A DNA stretch of 64,000 bases, taken from NCBI GenBank assembly GCA_036971715.1, contig JAVHJL010000010.1, positions 1,240,001 to 1,304,000 of the forward strand. Reading direction: 5' to 3'. A model generated the notes under the pieces. That model was not told where the DNA came from and searched no databases. It saw nothing but the letters and a program-made list of their open reading frames with translations. How positions within the stretch are numbered: the stretch's first letter is position 1; each line of letters begins with the position of its first letter. Source of the DNA: Arthrobotrys musiformis. Taxonomy: Eukaryota > Ascomycota > Orbiliomycetes > Orbiliales > Orbiliaceae. A program made the translations under genes and the position numbers. Shown here piece by piece: positions 24,897 to 36,790 of the stretch.

Positions 24897-25932
24897 CCTC
24901 TCCTTTTTCCTGACAGCAAGAAATCAAAAGGAAAGAAAAGAAGAGAAGAGAGAAAAAAGCACAGTATCAGTCGCCCTCCCTTTTTGGCCCCTTTGGTATC
25001 AAACGGAACTGGTGCTAAAGTTCCCCCTCCCTTGCTCTGCCTTGCCCACCCTGCTCTTTTGCTTGCCGTTCGAGTTAAGCTGCTGTCAAAGCATCTGGGA
25101 AGAAACAAGAAAAAAAAGAAAAAGAAAAAGAAAAAGAAGGCCGGTGAGGACACACAAAGACCATACAAAGCCTCCCGCGGCCGTTTTTTATCAGTCGCAC
25201 TTAAGCATCGCTCTGGTTGCTTATTTTCCATTTTATACACAATAACAGGAAACCTATAATAGTACATCTCTTGTCCCCGAAACTCTCTTTTTGTACTTCT
25301 TAATCTGACCTTCAGAACTTCTCTTGTTTATTTCTATTTTTTTGGTTCTGGCTTACTTCGCTCGCGCTGGGAATATTTGCTATCCTTATCATTAACTACA
25401 CACAAATCTGACGTCCTCATCGTCCGATATATACCTTAGCCAATCCTTTGTTTCGTTTATCCTCGACTATTCTCCGCACAGCCTTGTTCCGGGAAGATAC
25501 ATTTGATTGCAGCTACAGCGTGCGTTCGACTGTGCTGATACCAGGCAGCAGACGGGACACCAGCCTTGGAAGTTTCCCATATCCCTCTCTACTTGAACGT
25601 TTTACGAAAGTCGGACTTCTGGGATTTACGTGAGAGAATCATTGAGAAAGGAGCAGTGCCGCTTTCCTTCCCGGCTTGTACTTGCGCTTCGCCTCTCCTA
25701 TCAATTTACCGACAGATCGAGTCTTCCAAAGTTTCGACTTTGGCAGACCTCCTAATCATTTTAAAACCTGGCTGTCCAAATATCTCGAGGAGAGCCACTG
25801 CCTCTCTTTAGTTTCCGCCAACCAGAATTTTGGCGATCACCTATCAACGAGCACTTCAGTCCTTCGTTTCCAAAGTCGAACGTAACCAGCCCGCCCAGTC
25901 AAGTTCCACTAACGGAATTCAGCAATTCTTCA
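24897..25932 (+). promoter_or_regulatory. ATG-free 1.0-kb leader/promoter of the MYB gene
   Basis: Reading every line from 24897 to the MYB start, I find no ATG on the plus strand in 1036 bases, whereas the complement (CAT) occurs about 11 times. The stretch is pyrimidine-rich apart from a GAAAAA microsatellite at about 25108-25139. A strand-specific absence of upstream start codons is what a long transcribed 5' leader under selection against upstream AUGs would show. Transcription start sites and leader introns cannot be located from sequence alone. Confidence 0.55.
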
Positions 25933-26882
25933 ATGCAGTATCAGCCTATTCACCAAGGAGGACCGCACTCCAATAATGGCAGTATGGGTGGCCACTTACC
26001 CCATGCTGACCATTATACTCTGACACCAAATCACACTCCGCATTCTTCAGCTACGAAACCCCGTAGCCGGACATTTCATGATATGGATGAGGACGTTCAC
26101 GATGTAGAACATACAGGTCATCAGTTACAGGCTCAGCACGGCCATCACCATCATCACCACCAACTACCAAACCATAATGGATATCACCATCCCGATCAAC
26201 CACCACCACTTAAAATACAGAGAGCAGACTTTGAAGATCTACTTGGAAGAACATCCATGCCAATGGGAGGACCTGGTGGTCTCCTAGGAGGGCCCCCTTC
26301 ACTACAAGCTCCTGGACAGCCACCAGCCCAAATGTTCGCACCGGCTGGGCTTGGAAATCAAGGCCATTTGTCACCGATAGAACCTTTGAGACAAAGTCAG
26401 GGGGGCCCTCCTATGCTTGGGCCTGTTCCTGGATCACCGCATATGTCACATGGAGCACAATCCATGACAACAGCAGTTGGCGCACCAGGGATGCCGATGC
26501 CTATGCCGCGTCCAAGAGGCCCAAAGCTTAAATTTACTCCAGAAGATGACGCACTGTTGTTAGAGCTTAAGGAGAACAGAGCATTGACATGGAAGCAAAT
26601 TGCGGAGTTTTTCCCTGGTCGCTCGTCTGGAACACTACAGGTGCGGTATTGTACAAAACTTAAGGCGAAGACGACACAATGGACAGAGGATACAGTATGG
26701 ATTACCCTCCATGGATTACTTTCTACAAGGACTTAACTGACAAATTTTTTTTTTAGATTCAACGCTTACGGAATGCCATGCAAGAATATGAAAATGATAG
26801 ATGGCGCTTGATCTCTGCCAAAGTTGGAAACGGTTTCTCCCCAGCTGCTTGCAGGGAAAAATCAAAAGAGATGAGCATTTGA
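25933..26882 (+). CDS. MYB/SANT DNA-binding transcription factor
   Basis: Two exons, 25933-26694 and 26757-26882, joined over a 62-nt intron (donor GTATGG, acceptor TTTAG), give 295 residues to the first stop. The N-terminal 195 residues are His/Pro/Gly/Met-rich and disordered, with a HHHHHH run. The DNA-binding part starts near residue 198: KFTPEDDALLLELKENRALT, WKQIAEFF, PGRSSGTLQVRYCTKLKA. The second repeat is completed across the splice: TQWTEDT then IQRLRNAMQEYENDRW, KVGNGFSPAACREK. This is the standard two-repeat MYB arrangement conserved across filamentous ascomycetes. The first in-frame stop is TGA at 26880-26882. It is followed directly by CTA G and by a further 126 open codons in the same frame to TAA at 27261-27263, so a 422-residue readthrough form is likely. 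Confidence 0.9.
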
Positions 26883-26886
26883 CTAG
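26880..26886 (+). other. Stop codon in readthrough context (TGA CTA G)
   Basis: The termination codon of the MYB frame reads TGA-CTA-G. This heptamer is the established high-efficiency readthrough context (UGA CUA, strengthened by a following G) described for dual-targeted fungal and animal enzymes and several mammalian genes. Upstream in exon 2 there are only two GT dinucleotides (in AAGTTGG and CGGTTTC). Neither resembles the local donor consensus, and both would remove the conserved second MYB repeat, so splicing around the stop looks unlikely. Confidence 0.6.
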
Positions 26887-27263
26887 CCGACCCTGACGGG
26901 AAGTCCGAGGAGGGGAGTTACTCCCCTTCTCACGAAGGATTTCCTGTTGGGGATAACGAGGGGTCCATTTCCTTCGATCAACGAGACAACCAAACAGACA
27001 ATCGTGAGCAACAGCCAATGTCCCAGCCCATGCCGCAACCTATGCCACAGTCAATGTCACAGACACTGCCACAATCTATACCGCAGCCTATGTCACAATC
27101 TATGCCACAACAGCAATCGCAGTCCCAGCCTTTGATTCCACCTTTGCACAGGCCTGCACCAGTTACACATCATCTTCCCTTACCATTCGATTCGAATCCA
27201 GAGAGATATCAGAGCCTCCAAAATCCTTACCAGACGCTACCTCCGAAGCACCCACACACTTAA
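26883..27263 (+). CDS. Readthrough extension of the MYB protein (Gln/Pro/Met-rich, 126 codons)
   Basis: The frame continues without a stop from CTA at 26883 to TAA at 27261. It holds an acidic Ser/Gly stretch, then about eleven M-[PS]-Q-[PS] units between roughly 27018 and 27113, then a Pro/His/Leu tail. Within the repeats the encoded pattern is kept while third positions vary freely (CAG/CAA; CCC/CCG/CCT/CCA; TCA/TCT/TCC/TCG), which is expected if the amino acids rather than the DNA are conserved. Gln/Pro-rich tracts often serve as activation or condensation-prone regions, so the extended form may differ in transcriptional activity. Translation is inferred from the sequence only. Confidence 0.5.
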   Translation, partial: LADPDGKSEEGSYSPSHEGFPVGDNEGSISFDQRDNQTDNREQQPMSQPMPQPMPQSMSQTLPQSIPQPMSQSMPQQQSQSQPLIPPLHRPAPVTHHLPLPFDSNPERYQSLQNPYQTLPPKHPHT

Positions 27264-30200
27264 ATCTGTGGAGCTAACACAGCGTCAAACTGTCGTCTTT
27301 TGTCAAATTCCTCTTTATTTCCGCTAAAGATTATGCATAATGGCGTGTTGATATTTTTCTTTGTTCCCTCTGGGATTCTCTTGACGACTTCATTTCTTGC
27401 GGAACTTTCTTTTGTATATTTCCTTGCTGGGATTCTTACATGGTCGGGGGCGTTAATTCTGAGTTCTGTCTTTTAATTTTCGGTCTCGTCTCTGAGATGT
27501 TGCCATATTTTTTCTGTTTCAAATTCCACTGCTTCTCTCTAAGTTTGCTATATTACTTTCATCGTTCATTTTGCATAAATGTTTTCCAACGTTGTCTCCG
27601 ATGTTTTTAGGGGCAGTTACATCTCATCTCAGCCTGGTGAACGAACCAACCAAATATTTGGTTCTCATGTACCCCAAATTTATCACTGGGGGATTTTTAT
27701 TATTTTTCTTTTGCTTAGAGCGAATCAATCGGGGTTTCTGGGCGGAATTAGCTATTAGCTACAGTGTTAACAAAGCTACAATTTTATGGAATTACTAAAG
27801 AAGTCGAGTTGTTCTCTTGACAATAGGCGAAAGTATAGTATGAAACTCAAAATGACAGGTGCAAGCTCGGAATTATATCCGGATCCCACAGGTGAGAAAA
27901 TGCCACAACGATTAACTGCCTATAGCTGATGAACATCAATTATCAAAGGGAAAAAGAGAACATAGCTAAACCCCTAGTAGTGTGAACTGATAACTACTAC
28001 CCCGTACAATTGGAGCTGAAGGGCTGAATTTTGGACATGAATCATGCCATTGTGGGTTCGGGTGCCTGTCTGGTAAATTTGACCGAGGTCCATGTACAGG
28101 TGACCTCCAGTAGACGATTGTTCCCTGTGGATGTGTCGCACCTTTTTAATATGTCTGAACGAAAGACTCCTTCATTCCATATGAAGCGACCATATATAAA
28201 AGATGGAAACCTAAATGAGGGAATCGATGGTTCGAATTCCGTGGTAAGACTAATACATGTTAGAACAATATGATATTAATATTAACACCCTCACTTATAC
28301 TGCTTAAATATTTTCCACCATGCCGACGGCTGGTACTAGTATCTATGTTAGTGGCTTCTATATACTTGCTTGGTTGGGCCTTTCCATCAATTTGGTTTCC
28401 TTTCTTTCTTTCTTTTTTTTCTTTCCCTAAACTAGTCTGAATTTGGCGTGAACACCTGCTTGGCTTTTGGGAGTAGAGAAGAAGAAAAATCTTCGCCCTG
28501 TTCGAACTAGGCGCCTTGCGGCCCAGGCCTGGCTTACAGAAACTCTCAAAGTTACGGCAAGGTTAGCCCCTCGTTTCGAACCGTCCTAGGTATACGGTAG
28601 TATACACAGTAAGGACCGTCGAAGCCTTCTGGATCATTGGCTCTATGCCTGATGGTTGAAAAATAAGGAAATATTCCTTTTATCTGATCCTGGAGCTAGA
28701 CCCACCACCCCTGCAATCTCATTCTGGGTGGTCGATGTATACGCAACTGGATGTCATCTACCACTAGCATGTGGCGGCGACAACTCCTCACCATAAAATC
28801 CACGCACTAAAAAAGGTGGCAGAATAAACCGAATGGCAGCGCCTCCAAGCTTAGTAATTTAACATGAGAAATACCCGTGTATCATCTACTATAGCCACGC
28901 ATATAGCTTGCAAATCTAGAAATAACTGGTGATCTTAATTGAAATCGTATGTTTGAGGAGGGTTATTGCTCAATTAACATCGTCATTCGAAGGGAAGATA
29001 TTATACAAGCATATCCTGATTTCTGCGGAGCATCTCCTTTACCTACCGTGTCGACAGTATGCACTTGGTGGGATCTCCACCCTTTATCGACACATCCAAG
29101 GATCTAGCTAGTTCCTTACCTCCTCTTTCAGTGGTGACAGATGCATGTTTCCCGGTCCCCCGCCAGTTCATGCAATTATTTCCGACCCTCGAAACAGTTA
29201 AGGAAACATTTAGAGAAAGAAGAAAGCACAACCATAACCAGCCCGCCCATTTAAGCTAAGTGGCTCGCCAGAACAACTTTCTGCCGCTACATGTGGATCG
29301 CATGCCATATAACGGTTCTTGGCTGCAGACAACAATGTTCAACAGGCCTTTCATCCTCTAAAAATTCGAGGCACCCACTCTCATGTCGGAACATTCAAGT
29401 CCACTTTGCAGCGAAAAGGTCGCGGATCTTTCGAGAATCATTACCACTTCATTGCACCAGAGTCAGCACTCAACTGCTGGGCCCCTGGTCCCAAACGTTT
29501 CGGCTGGCTAGAACCAGCGCGGAGAAATAGCCATCTTTGAACAATATTCCGTGTGGGTATCGTGATAAAACCGTCCTGTCTTGCCGACTGCGAGTGTAAG
29601 AAAAAGAAGCACAAGTTGCCCGACCAGGCTTAATGCGTCGTTCAACGGACAATAGCACTCAGAAACCCCATACATCTGCAGGAAATTCTTACAACCCCCA
29701 ACGCGGCCAGACCATGGACAGCTGTGTTAGTCCCAAAAAGGGCAAAAAAGTGGAAAGCCTTCATTCCGTCAGAAAATGCTATCGACTACAGCCTTGAAAC
29801 TATTTTCTTAGTTCATCTTGCTATGTCAAGAATCAGAAATCCTTGGCTGTCAGGATAATGCCTTCCGTTTCTTCAGGTAAAAATTAGATGATGAAATTTA
29901 ACGCATAAAGTATCATCATGTTCAGCTAATACTGGGGTACAAATGCATGCAAAGGAGATCACAAGTTCCCAGGCTACATATGTACAGAAAGTTGCAGGGA
30001 TAAGAGGCCGACATGACATCGTCCGAGTAATCTCCATTTTTTTTTTTTCCAAACCTAAGATTGCATGGCCAATATATTATTCTTGGTAAAATACCATGCT
30101 ATTAGTTATATTGTCAATGTTAATTTGGGGAAGAAAAATAGGCTTTCGGGACGAGGGAAAACCCCATGTTACCAATCTCAATAGATTGGTGGTGATATCT

Positions 30201-33200
30201 TGCAATCGGTGCCAGGGGGGTATAAAATATCGTAAAGGGTATAATATCCAACGCTCAGGCACCGACGCGTTGGCCATGTTGCGTTTGGTTCGTGGCTTGC
30301 GCTACTACTAGACTGGTCTCGCTCCCATACTAGACCCAATCCTGTGGTCCCCGGTATCGTTCACATCGTACCAGAGAGCCTTACGCTCGGGGCCCCAGCC
30401 TCCCGGGGATCACTGTGCTAGTTGCGAGCTGTCGATCCACATGACAGCACAATACATTCCTGGCCTAACCACCCCCGTATTCATCAATTTATCACGGACT
30501 CTGTCGGATTGACCGCGACATTGCGAGCTTTAATCCCCACATAGGCTCAACTGTGGGAATTCAGAGTAACTTATCTATAGATCCATATTGTATCCGTATG
30601 ACTTGCAGTGTGACTGTTCTAAAGCCATACCAAGCCACAATCACGTTCCTTTATTAATATATATACAAATACATACTAGCATGTATAGACATGATACAAA
30701 TTCACATAAACGTATCCTGCTTGGGAATTTTAGAAGGATCCGCAAGCGAAACTTGACGCAGCATGCAAACCAAGCAGTAAGCTCCAAGCCGCCGCCCCCC
30801 TCCTCGAGGTCTCCAGCCGGTATTTCGAATTCCATTATCCTTGGCGTCGTGCGCCAACTCCACAATGAAACTCAGAGGCATTCCGTTTGGAAACGGGCCA
30901 AATGTGCGCAAGAAGATATGCACGCCCATCTATAGGGTTCCATCATGGTACAACTGACAGATGAAAAGCAGAAAGTGGGACCCGGTCGACCCTCTCAATT
31001 AATCAGTAACTTCAAAACAAGAAGGTCCATGACGTCCAACAAGGACCGCATCCGAGGAATGGCGGATTTGGGTTTGTACGACGTCAACCTCGTCTTGGCG
31101 CTTCTACGTTGACCATCCTCGTGGGAGACCAACACATGCTCGACTTTGAACAGGAAGCTCCTGTCGATGTTGGTATGGAGCAGAGGTGCTCCAATTGTCT
31201 TATCGAGCTTCGGTATCCTTAAGGTATAAATTTTAGATTTAGACTAGTCAGGGTGCTTCCCGCAAAAGAGTAAGTTTTCCGTATCAGGTTTTTTTTTTTT
31301 TTTTCCTTATTTATTTATTTAAATTTTTTTTTTTTTAAAAAAAAAAAAAAAAGAAAAGGAAGGGAAAGCGCTTGAGGGTTATTATAACATGACCAGGAAC
31401 GGATTTGAAGTTGTGACGAAAAATAAGTATCTGCATTTAGATTCTTCTCCAGCACATCCATTAGGTGGGGCGTGGCTAAAGAAAGACTTTCTATCCGTTG
31501 CAAAGATTGCCGAGTATCGTTCGATTGACCAAGAGATGGGGAAAGCCGGAGGCCGCAATCTCCTCTTTCTTTTTTTTTTCCTAGTATTTTTGTTGGCAAG
31601 ATCCGATATTCCTCGGAACTGTGCTCATGCTTGCCAGATATAGTTTAAAACATGCATCCTTCAGCTCCCTACCGACATGCCACTTCTTACTTAGTGGCCT
31701 CATGGAACTTCACCACTTTTTCAGGATGGAAATCATTTTGAAATTCCATTGTTTTTGACAACATTGCCTTATGCAATGTGTGGGAAAAATTTTAAATGCC
31801 ATGTTCAATTTTATGCATTGAATGATCCGTTGCCCCTTGAGCTCTCAGATTAATCGATTGGCGTGGCGGCTAGTGGAAGCAGTAGCATTATTTAGGTGTT
31901 GGAAAAATCAAAACTGGCCTTACGAGCCGGAAATCATACACTTTCACCGAACTGAGCTTATTGTTTCCGTTTACCCCCTGGGACGACCTGTCTTAGCTGT
32001 AACATTATATACATAAGCAAAGCAAAAAAATGCCTGGACAATTCCGAGGGTGCCGGCTTGCATATGTTGTGTGACTTTCGCTTCTTTAGACCGTTAACGA
32101 GTTGTTTTATAGACATTTTGCATTTTCGACGAATTCGAAGCTTACTACTCGAAAGTTTAAAGTAAAACTTTGTTCCGATAAACTTTCACTTGACTTCCTA
32201 TATGGACCATAGTATTATAATCGGAACAGAGTGGTTACAGTCGAAATAGGTGCAGGAATAGAAGCCAGGTAATCCATAAAACGCCATGATATAATCGTTT
32301 ACGGCTAGCTTGGAGATGTGTCGACAAAGATTGGATGTCGTATGGGACGAATTAGTGTCGAAAACCTGTTTTTAAAAAGCAATCCCAGCATTCATACTTG
32401 GCGCTCCCATTTTAAGAGATGCATATGGTGGCGCCATGGTTACTCAAAGCCATCGAGGGATTCTCTGACTCTCGCGTATCCTAGATTTACTTTTGAGCCG
32501 TGCCCTCATCGTTTGGGTCCGGTGGGGCACATGTTGAATTCCCTACATTGGGATGGGTCGGCATGAATGTTCTCCCTAAAAATTGATTGTGATCACAGGA
32601 TAAGGCAGGCAGATTGATTACGATAATGCCTTCTTAATTCATCGAGCTCGCATGCGCCCGATCCTAATGTATTAATAGTTAACCGTCGATGTGACGACCC
32701 TGACGCGTAATTAAACTATCATTTTTCGATGCCCTCTCACACATTTTTTTTTTCAACGGACTTTGCACGCGATAACGGATAATAGCCCCACAATCAAAAG
32801 GCTAGATGTGAGACGAATCTGCAAATTAAACCACCAAATATGCACTGCATCCATTTATTAATTTTAGAATCAAGCTCGCGGCCCCGGCCGCCCTCGACAA
32901 CAAGGAAACTTGAATTCTGGATCCTTCGATCCATTGAGAGGCTTCGGTTTCGCTTCAGACTTCCTTCTCCCCATGGCGCAAACTCCGAGCGTGGGCTTAT
33001 CTAGGCCAAAATGAATGGGGATACTAAGTATGGAAGTAGTTAATAGCCTCAATATATCATAACTCAAGAGTCGGTGGCCGTATTTGGGAAATTTTGTATT
33101 CTCTCAGTAGAAAACCGAAAGTTTGGCATGCTAGCTTGCGCCGCGAAATGTGGTATTTTCAACCACGGTTGCTCTAAGAATTAAAGCATTACGAACAACA

Positions 33201-34519
33201 TGCAATGCAGGATCGACGTCGCATGAACGGTACCCGGCCAGCATCTCTCTCCTACCTGGACGAGATTTCCGAGACGGAAAATAAAATAGCTAAAAAAGTA
33301 CCACATTGGCCTAGACAGCCCGTGCGCCGCAACCATCTACCCTTAAAAAAAAAGAAAAAGAAAAAGATGATGAGGGGTCGTCTCCAGTATGCCACCCAGG
33401 CCTTCGCTTAGACGACAAAAGGCAAGTTTTTCTTATGGTCCTTCGTTCCGTCCTCGTGTGGAGCTGACCTAAAGGCCCGGAATATCCTGCGAAGACTATC
33501 AGCTCCGAGTGCGATTAATATCTGGGCGCCCAGTCATACAGTATCACGTATATGAAAGGATTCGATGTCCGGTATGCTGGATGCCGGTGTCTGCGGGGGG
33601 AGGGAACGCGTTATCGGGGCTCCCCAAGGGCGCAGGTTCGACCCCGCGGTTTGCTAGAGGCTGCCTATGGTCTCGGTGTCGATATGCAGTTGCACGGGCA
33701 GTATAGACTATGCATTTTATCGCTAGTTGATGCCTTCAAATTTATTTCAGAGATATGGATTTTACGCTGTGTATATTACTAGTTTTACATCTAAATATTG
33801 AGTAGTTGTATTGCCGGACATACATGCATACGTAAAGGTTTCGAGAGATAGAGTGCTTGAGCATATAAAGTAGAATTTTTTATTATATTATTATAGTGTT
33901 CTTATGATATATAAGTAAGTAAGTGTGTATATGCATTTGAGGGGCTATTTAAATCGATCGTGAGGCCAAGCATGACAGTGAAATAAGCGAGTGACCATCC
34001 TACGTATGGGGAAAAAATACATCAATCGACAGTTATAGGCCGAATTCAACACACTGCAACGACTTAAACCAAAGAATTTTAGGTTCTTAGGCCTATAAAT
34101 TATTGATTTTATTAACAACTTGGAAATATTATCGACTCGTTATTATTCTAACTTGCATATAGTCCCTTAGGGCGACCCTGCTTCTAAGCCGCAGCTGTAC
34201 CTTAATTATAATTTAATGTTTTACATAAATGTAAAGTTATAAACTTTTCATTGTTTGCATATGCACATGTATATGTTATTGTGGTATAATATGTCATCTG
34301 CCAAGTATATTATTTTGACATCCGTTTACCGGCCGGTGCTGCTATTAGTATAGCTTGGTATTTCTTAGCGGTCATGTAAACCTCGTTTGGGCCAATAAAT
34401 ATATAATACACAGTTGAGAAGATCCGACAACGGGAAAACCCTTATGTGCTGCTCCGAGGCGGATTTGCGAATACCGTAAACAAAAACTAACAGTCCGGTC
34501 AAGATTGAGGCTAACATGA
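27264..34519. other. 7.3-kb gene-poor region
   Basis: No credible coding gene. It starts with the T-rich 3' flank of the MYB gene. It contains a T13/A16 palindrome near 31324-31352, fragments resembling the dispersed repeat (ACTGGTCTCG at 30311) and scattered short frames without domains. AT content is high, especially 33700-34500. Confidence 0.5.
31289..31352. repeat. T/A homopolymer inverted repeat
   Basis: A 16-T run (31289-31304) is followed by TTATTTAT repeats, then 13 T (31324-31336) abutting 16 A (31337-31352). The T13-A16 junction is a perfect palindrome, and the outer T16 can also pair with the A run. Confidence 0.8.
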
Positions 34520-35596
34520 TCAGATATCATGACCAAACAAAAATATCGCCATCTTCGTCATTTGGCTAGCTAGAAGCAGCTCTTCAAATAACTGATCTAC
34601 CCCGCCTAGAACTGTAGCAGTTGCAAAAGCATCTTGTCCTGACTTAAACACACCCGAAGCCCAGGACAACTCGTTACCAATTACCTTGGCCTCACCGTTA
34701 CTATTACCACTTCCAACCTTATTTTCAACCTCATAGAGCGTGGGGAGTTGCAAGTCCCCTTTCGCTTCGGGTGTGATCCACGCGAATGATCTCCCTGCGT
34801 ACGAAAACCTCTGCGAACCCCATGTGCGTCTTTCCAAGGGATCAGGGCGTTCAATTATAGGCCTGGAGCCGCTTGACGCGTTATACTCTATCGATCGACT
34901 CTTCATTGCGGATAGTTTCCTATCCCCTGTGGACGCCACGGGTGAAATATTGATATCGATGCACGGCATTATAAACTCTGTAGCGCGGTAGAATGACATG
35001 CTTTCGAATTGTGTCTTTCCCCAGCGGTTTGCTCTGAGGCGGTAGCAAGTTTGATCTGGCTGGCCGAGCCGGTGGGCGTTGAGCCAATAGCTGTAGTTCG
35101 TGGAATCCACGTCAACAGTAATCTTATATTCCTTCGGAGGAGGAGCCGGATCCAGGGCCAATGTGTACGGGGAAGGGGTTGTGGAATCGAGAAGATGCTT
35201 TATTTGAGTAGGGACGACAAGACTCGGATTATTTTCTTTTTCGGCGAGATACTCTCCTAACAGCGACTCCTCGAGGCCAACAGTCAGCCTTCCATTCTTT
35301 AGTGTAGAGTTTATCGATTCTTCAGCGCTCAATGTTGTCGGTAGGACGAAGGGAAGGGTCTCATGGTCCCCGTCCAATACAGATCGGATAAGGTGATATC
35401 TGCTGGCGTGGAACTCTGCTTGCTTATCACAAATCGTTCGTGTTTCTTGATCGTGCCAGGTATCTTCAGCAATAGCTTTCAGATTTATAACTGCGGCTTC
35501 ATGAAGGAATTGGGCCTTTTTGAGGTCACCGGAATGTTCTGCATAGAAGGCGCAGACGCTGTAGCGAATTACATCGACGTCTTGTATACTGGCCAT
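34520..35596 (-). CDS. Hypothetical protein with N-terminal MIT-like helices and C-terminal tubby-like domain
   Basis: A single-exon frame of 358 residues, ATG at 35596 and stop at 34520. The N-terminal 70 residues form three amphipathic helices (RYSVCAFYAEHSGDLKKAQF, then HEAAVINLKAIAED, then ASRYHLIRSVL), the layout of MIT domains that bind ESCRT-III tails. The middle and C-terminal part reads as beta-rich, with KEYKITVDVDSTNYSYWL, YRATEFIMP and RFSYAGRSFAWI; the last resembles the RFTYxGRxFxWK motif I associate with fungal tubby-like proteins. Both domain calls are pattern-based and moderate. Neighbours give no clue, since it sits alone at the edge of the gene-poor region. A role in endosomal sorting or lipid binding would be consistent but is not shown. 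Confidence 0.65.
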   Translation of the reverse strand: MASIQDVDVIRYSVCAFYAEHSGDLKKAQFLHEAAVINLKAIAEDTWHDQETRTICDKQAEFHASRYHLIRSVLDGDHETLPFVLPTTLSAEESINSTLKNGRLTVGLEESLLGEYLAEKENNPSLVVPTQIKHLLDSTTPSPYTLALDPAPPPKEYKITVDVDSTNYSYWLNAHRLGQPDQTCYRLRANRWGKTQFESMSFYRATEFIMPCIDINISPVASTGDRKLSAMKSRSIEYNASSGSRPIIERPDPLERRTWGSQRFSYAGRSFAWITPEAKGDLQLPTLYEVENKVGSGNSNGEAKVIGNELSWASGVFKSGQDAFATATVLGGVDQLFEELLLASQMTKMAIFLFGHDI

Positions 35597-36790
35597 TGTC
35601 GTAAGTGGATTGTGGTTTGATTGTCAATCCAGCCACGCCGATCGAATTAATGTATTGGGTATTAGGATTCCGGATTGTAGATATTCTTTGTAATGGAGCT
35701 ATGGTACCGGGTAGTTAAATATAATATAGCTGAGAGGAAAGTCAAATTTGATAAATAAATAAAAAATAAAGTATACCAAGCTAACCTCTGTTTGCATCAA
35801 GGGGAAACGCTGGAATTTATATTTTCGAAGCTGCGGAGATTCATCCTACGAATCTTTTTCATTTCCGCCAGTGGATTGGCATTATTTCCGTCGAGAATTC
35901 CGTCGGAGAATCAAAATCGCTAAACATTCAACATTCGTCATCGTCATCACCATTCCATGCATACCAACAATAGTCCTGCCACTACCACTAAGTATATCTC
36001 TAGGGCCAAATTTAGAGACAGGATATAAGCACATGCACGTCATGTACCGACAGCCCCAAAAAGTTAAAGGCCCCAAATTAATTCTCTTTTTTTGTAACCG
36101 AACCAGATGTCTGCCATTTTTGAAAGCGGCGTCTCGGCCTTGGCGGATGGATGTTCTAGGACAGGGTTTCGATAGCCTGTGGAATTCCGTAAGACATATG
36201 GTCGCGATTAGCGAAATGCTTCGGGTTCTGGAATAAGCTGGAGTCGGTTCCGTGGAGATCCCTCGGGAAGCTGCTATATCCGGATGTGACCTTTGAATCC
36301 GAATTCGAGCTTGTGAAAATGGGGTTTATATTTGTATTCTCTGGGTCTCGTCTTGGTTTCAAACGTTTCCGTTGGATACATACTGGCTGTAGATGTTGAG
36401 ACTTGGGGTTTAGGAATAAAAACCATTGCAATGCTTCACCAAGAAAGTTCTGCATCCCTGGCCTCTAAGGCAAGAACAAAATAAATGTTTCCAAAGGGCT
36501 TATTAAATAGGATACCGACTTGATATGTTCATAAATAAATATAATATTGCACATGTTGAAGAGAAACCGAGACAGAAGCACGGAAATACAACCGATCCAA
36601 CACACAAAGATTGTAACCCAGAAACTTTGACATTAGAAAATGCTAGACTTGATGGGTCAAGAAATAAATCCCCTTTCCGATTAAACATTGGTACAAGTTC
36701 TTCCCATTACCGGTTCCCTCCTTAGCCAATTGGCGTTCCATCAGAGCACACCGTCACCCCCAGGTAGGCATCGACCGGTACCCCTTTAAA
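35597..36790. other. Intergenic region
   Basis: Holds the promoter side of the minus-strand gene at 34520 and the 3' flank of the MARVEL-like gene. Short frames on both strands (for example 36156-36455 minus) lack support. Confidence 0.5.

Noticed and set aside
24680..25267. Overlapping 195-, 137- and 121-codon frames on both strands
   Set aside because: They depend on a GAAAAA microsatellite and have no domains; the interval is better explained as leader and promoter of the MYB gene.
33631..33650. tRNA B-box-like sequence GGTTCGACCCC
   Set aside because: The flanking bases do not form a T-stem and no A-box or cloverleaf could be built around it.
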